DNA of 64,000 bases from Xestospongia bergquistia. Lineage: Eukaryota; Porifera; Demospongiae; Haplosclerida; Petrosiidae. Below are positions 62,505-64,000 of the stretch, piece by piece; position 1 is the first letter of the stretch, and every line of letters starts with the position of its first letter. The notes beneath the pieces are model-generated. The model saw nothing but the letters and a program-made list of their open reading frames with translations, did not search any database and was not told where the DNA came from. A program made the translations under genes and the position numbers. Where the stretch lies: assembly GCA_963965975.1 (NCBI GenBank), contig OZ014411.1, positions 250,501-314,500 on the forward strand. Direction: 5' to 3'.

Positions 62505-63175
62505 AGATGGTCTTCAGGGTAACATGGATCACTCAATCCCAAATGCTTAACATTGGTACATTCAGAGATGGTCTTAAAAGTATAAACAACTTAGTGGAAT
62601 ACACTTGTTTCCCACACAAGATGGTTCTAAGGGTATTTTGTATTATAACATGCTTGCAGCAGATTGGAGTGGTCCTTAGGGTGCAACAGAGCATCCACAT
62701 CCTTTAATACAGAGTATCCTAGGATGCCTGGGACGTACTGGGATGGTCCTTAGGGTGCCATAGATAGATGTATATCGCCTAATAAAAAGTATGCTGGGAT
62801 TCTTAGTACATCCTGTGATATGCACTGTCCTAATGGTATCATGGAAGCTTTATATTTTTCGAAGAAAAAGTATCCTAAAATGCCTGGGACATACTGCAAT
62901 GGTCCTCATTATTATTGCAAAGATCCATACAACTTAATATGAAATATCCTGGAATGTCTGGGATGGTCCTCAGGGTGCCATGGAAAGATACAGATTACTA
63001 ATACAAGGTATTGATCTTGGAATGCATATTTAGATGGTCAATAGCGTGCCATAAAGAATACACATCACCAAAATAAACAGGATCCCTTGGATATATTTTG
63101 TCCTCAAGGTACCATAGAAGGTCTGATCCCATAATAAAAAGCATTCTCTGATGACTGGTACATGTATACCTGGGA
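62505..63175 (+). repeat. Degenerate minisatellite, unit about 70 bp
   Basis: About nine irregular units, each containing a version of GGATGGTCCTCAGGGTGCCAT followed by AATACAAAGTATCCTGGGATG and CTGGGACATACTG. Unit lengths vary from about 55 to 80. Single reverse-complement units occur in R1 at 11.78 kb, 27.05 kb and 33.35 kb, so the array is an expansion of part of R1. Confidence 0.7.
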
Positions 63176-63184
63176 GTAACTTTA

Positions 63185-63630
63185 AGATAAGTATATCTAA
63201 TAACTATAACTTAATTCTTTCATATATTTATTGATATATGTGTATCTAGTCAATAATTGATAATACCCAGTATCCAGGAATTATACTCAATAGCTATAGA
63301 TATAATGAAACTGATTATGATCAAATCCATAAAATAGCTTTTACAATTTTTACTTATTAATATTTTCACAATTAGTACTTATTACTATAATGTATAATGC
63401 TAACAAGAAGATTCATTTTTAAACATTTTGTATTTGTACTATGATGATGGTTGTCATTATACAAGTTTGCTAGTAACTCAATTTAGACTGCATGGAAGAC
63501 TTAATGTCAAAGACAAGTTTGATTTTACTATAAACAAGTTATTAATATCAATATAATATTCATAGATCTTGTGACTAGTAATAAACATATGTGAACTATA
63601 ATGACTATGAACATATAATAATATACATGA
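63185..63630 (+). repeat. Dispersed repeat R3, second copy
   Basis: Diverged copy of 58370-58880. From here to the window end no gene was seen. Confidence 0.6.
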
Positions 63631-64000
63631 TACAATAAACAGACCAGATATTGTAATATGGACACCCTCATTCACTATGAATATGTACTAAGATCAATGA
63701 TGGGATAAGCAATATATAACTTTTACTAGTACTTTTATATTTAGAATAGACAATAAAGTATAATATATCGTAATGTGTGTTATAAATCATTAACATTAAT
63801 ACTACATGTAATAAGTGACCATTTATAATACGTCTATATTGAAAATATATCACATTGACAGACCTTCCTTTGTTGTGATGGTGTCAGTGCACATATTAGC
63901 GGGTTTTGTCTACTCTATTAACTCAATAGCCTTAGCTGACTGACTAACAGAATTAAATAATGAGTGGATAAATAGAGACAATAAGATATGAGATCTAAAG

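Noticed and set aside
62505-63175. CRISPR-like regular repeats
   Set aside because: Units are about 70 bp, degenerate and without spacers; the genome is an animal's. It is a minisatellite.
1-64000. tRNA, rRNA or other structured RNA genes
   Set aside because: I saw no cloverleaf with A and B boxes and no rRNA-like sequence; only the hairpin at 13240-13400 stands out.

Overview
The window looks like nuclear DNA of a compact, AT-rich, early-branching animal, most likely a demosponge such as Amphimedon (inference). The genes have many short GT-AG introns. The families present are ankyrin-repeat/ZU5/death-domain proteins, a spectraplakin-type spectrin-repeat/EF-hand/GAS2 tail and SRCR domains. 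Invertebrate-type transposon debris lies between them. There are no operons, ribosome binding sites or CRISPR arrays.

Layout. (1) 153-3267: the last 12 coding exons of a spectraplakin-tail gene whose 5' part lies left of the window; it has a stop codon inside the GAS2 domain. (2) 3.6-9.9 kb: mobile-element debris, namely a transposase remnant with an internal inversion, a decayed LTR retrotransposon and a small TIR element nested in its gag. (3) 9.9-13.7 kb: gene-free repeats, including a 73-bp-arm inverted repeat. (4) 14147-20135: gene A, 16 exons and 782 aa, ankyrin repeats + ZU5-like + UPA-position domain + death domain + C-terminal membrane anchor. (5) 21888-23026: a six-exon broken copy of the middle of gene A. 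(6) 23.3-35.9 kb: a 6.3-kb non-coding segment present twice in tandem. (7) 37089-57188: gene C, the centrepiece. I can follow one continuous reading frame through 54 exons (9723 coding bases, 3240 aa) with matching splice phases at every junction. It encodes ankyrin repeats, a ZU5-like domain, a UPA-position domain, a death domain, about 20 spectrin-like repeats, two EF-hands, a GAS2 domain and a C-terminal SKIP (SxIP) motif. (8) 59.6-61.1 kb: an SRCR relic with an in-frame stop. (9) 61.2-64 kb: dispersed repeats and a degenerate minisatellite.

How the parts relate. Gene C joins an ankyrin-like signalling head to a spectraplakin-like cytoskeletal tail. The same window holds a head-only paralogue (gene A, which ends in a membrane anchor instead of the spectrin rod), a head fragment (the pseudogene) and a separate tail copy (start of the window). 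Genes A and C share intron positions, first exon and promoter-proximal sequence, so the cluster probably grew by local segmental duplication. The inferred role of gene C is to couple death-domain or ankyrin-repeat partners to actin/spectrin and microtubule networks. That is inferred from domain content only.
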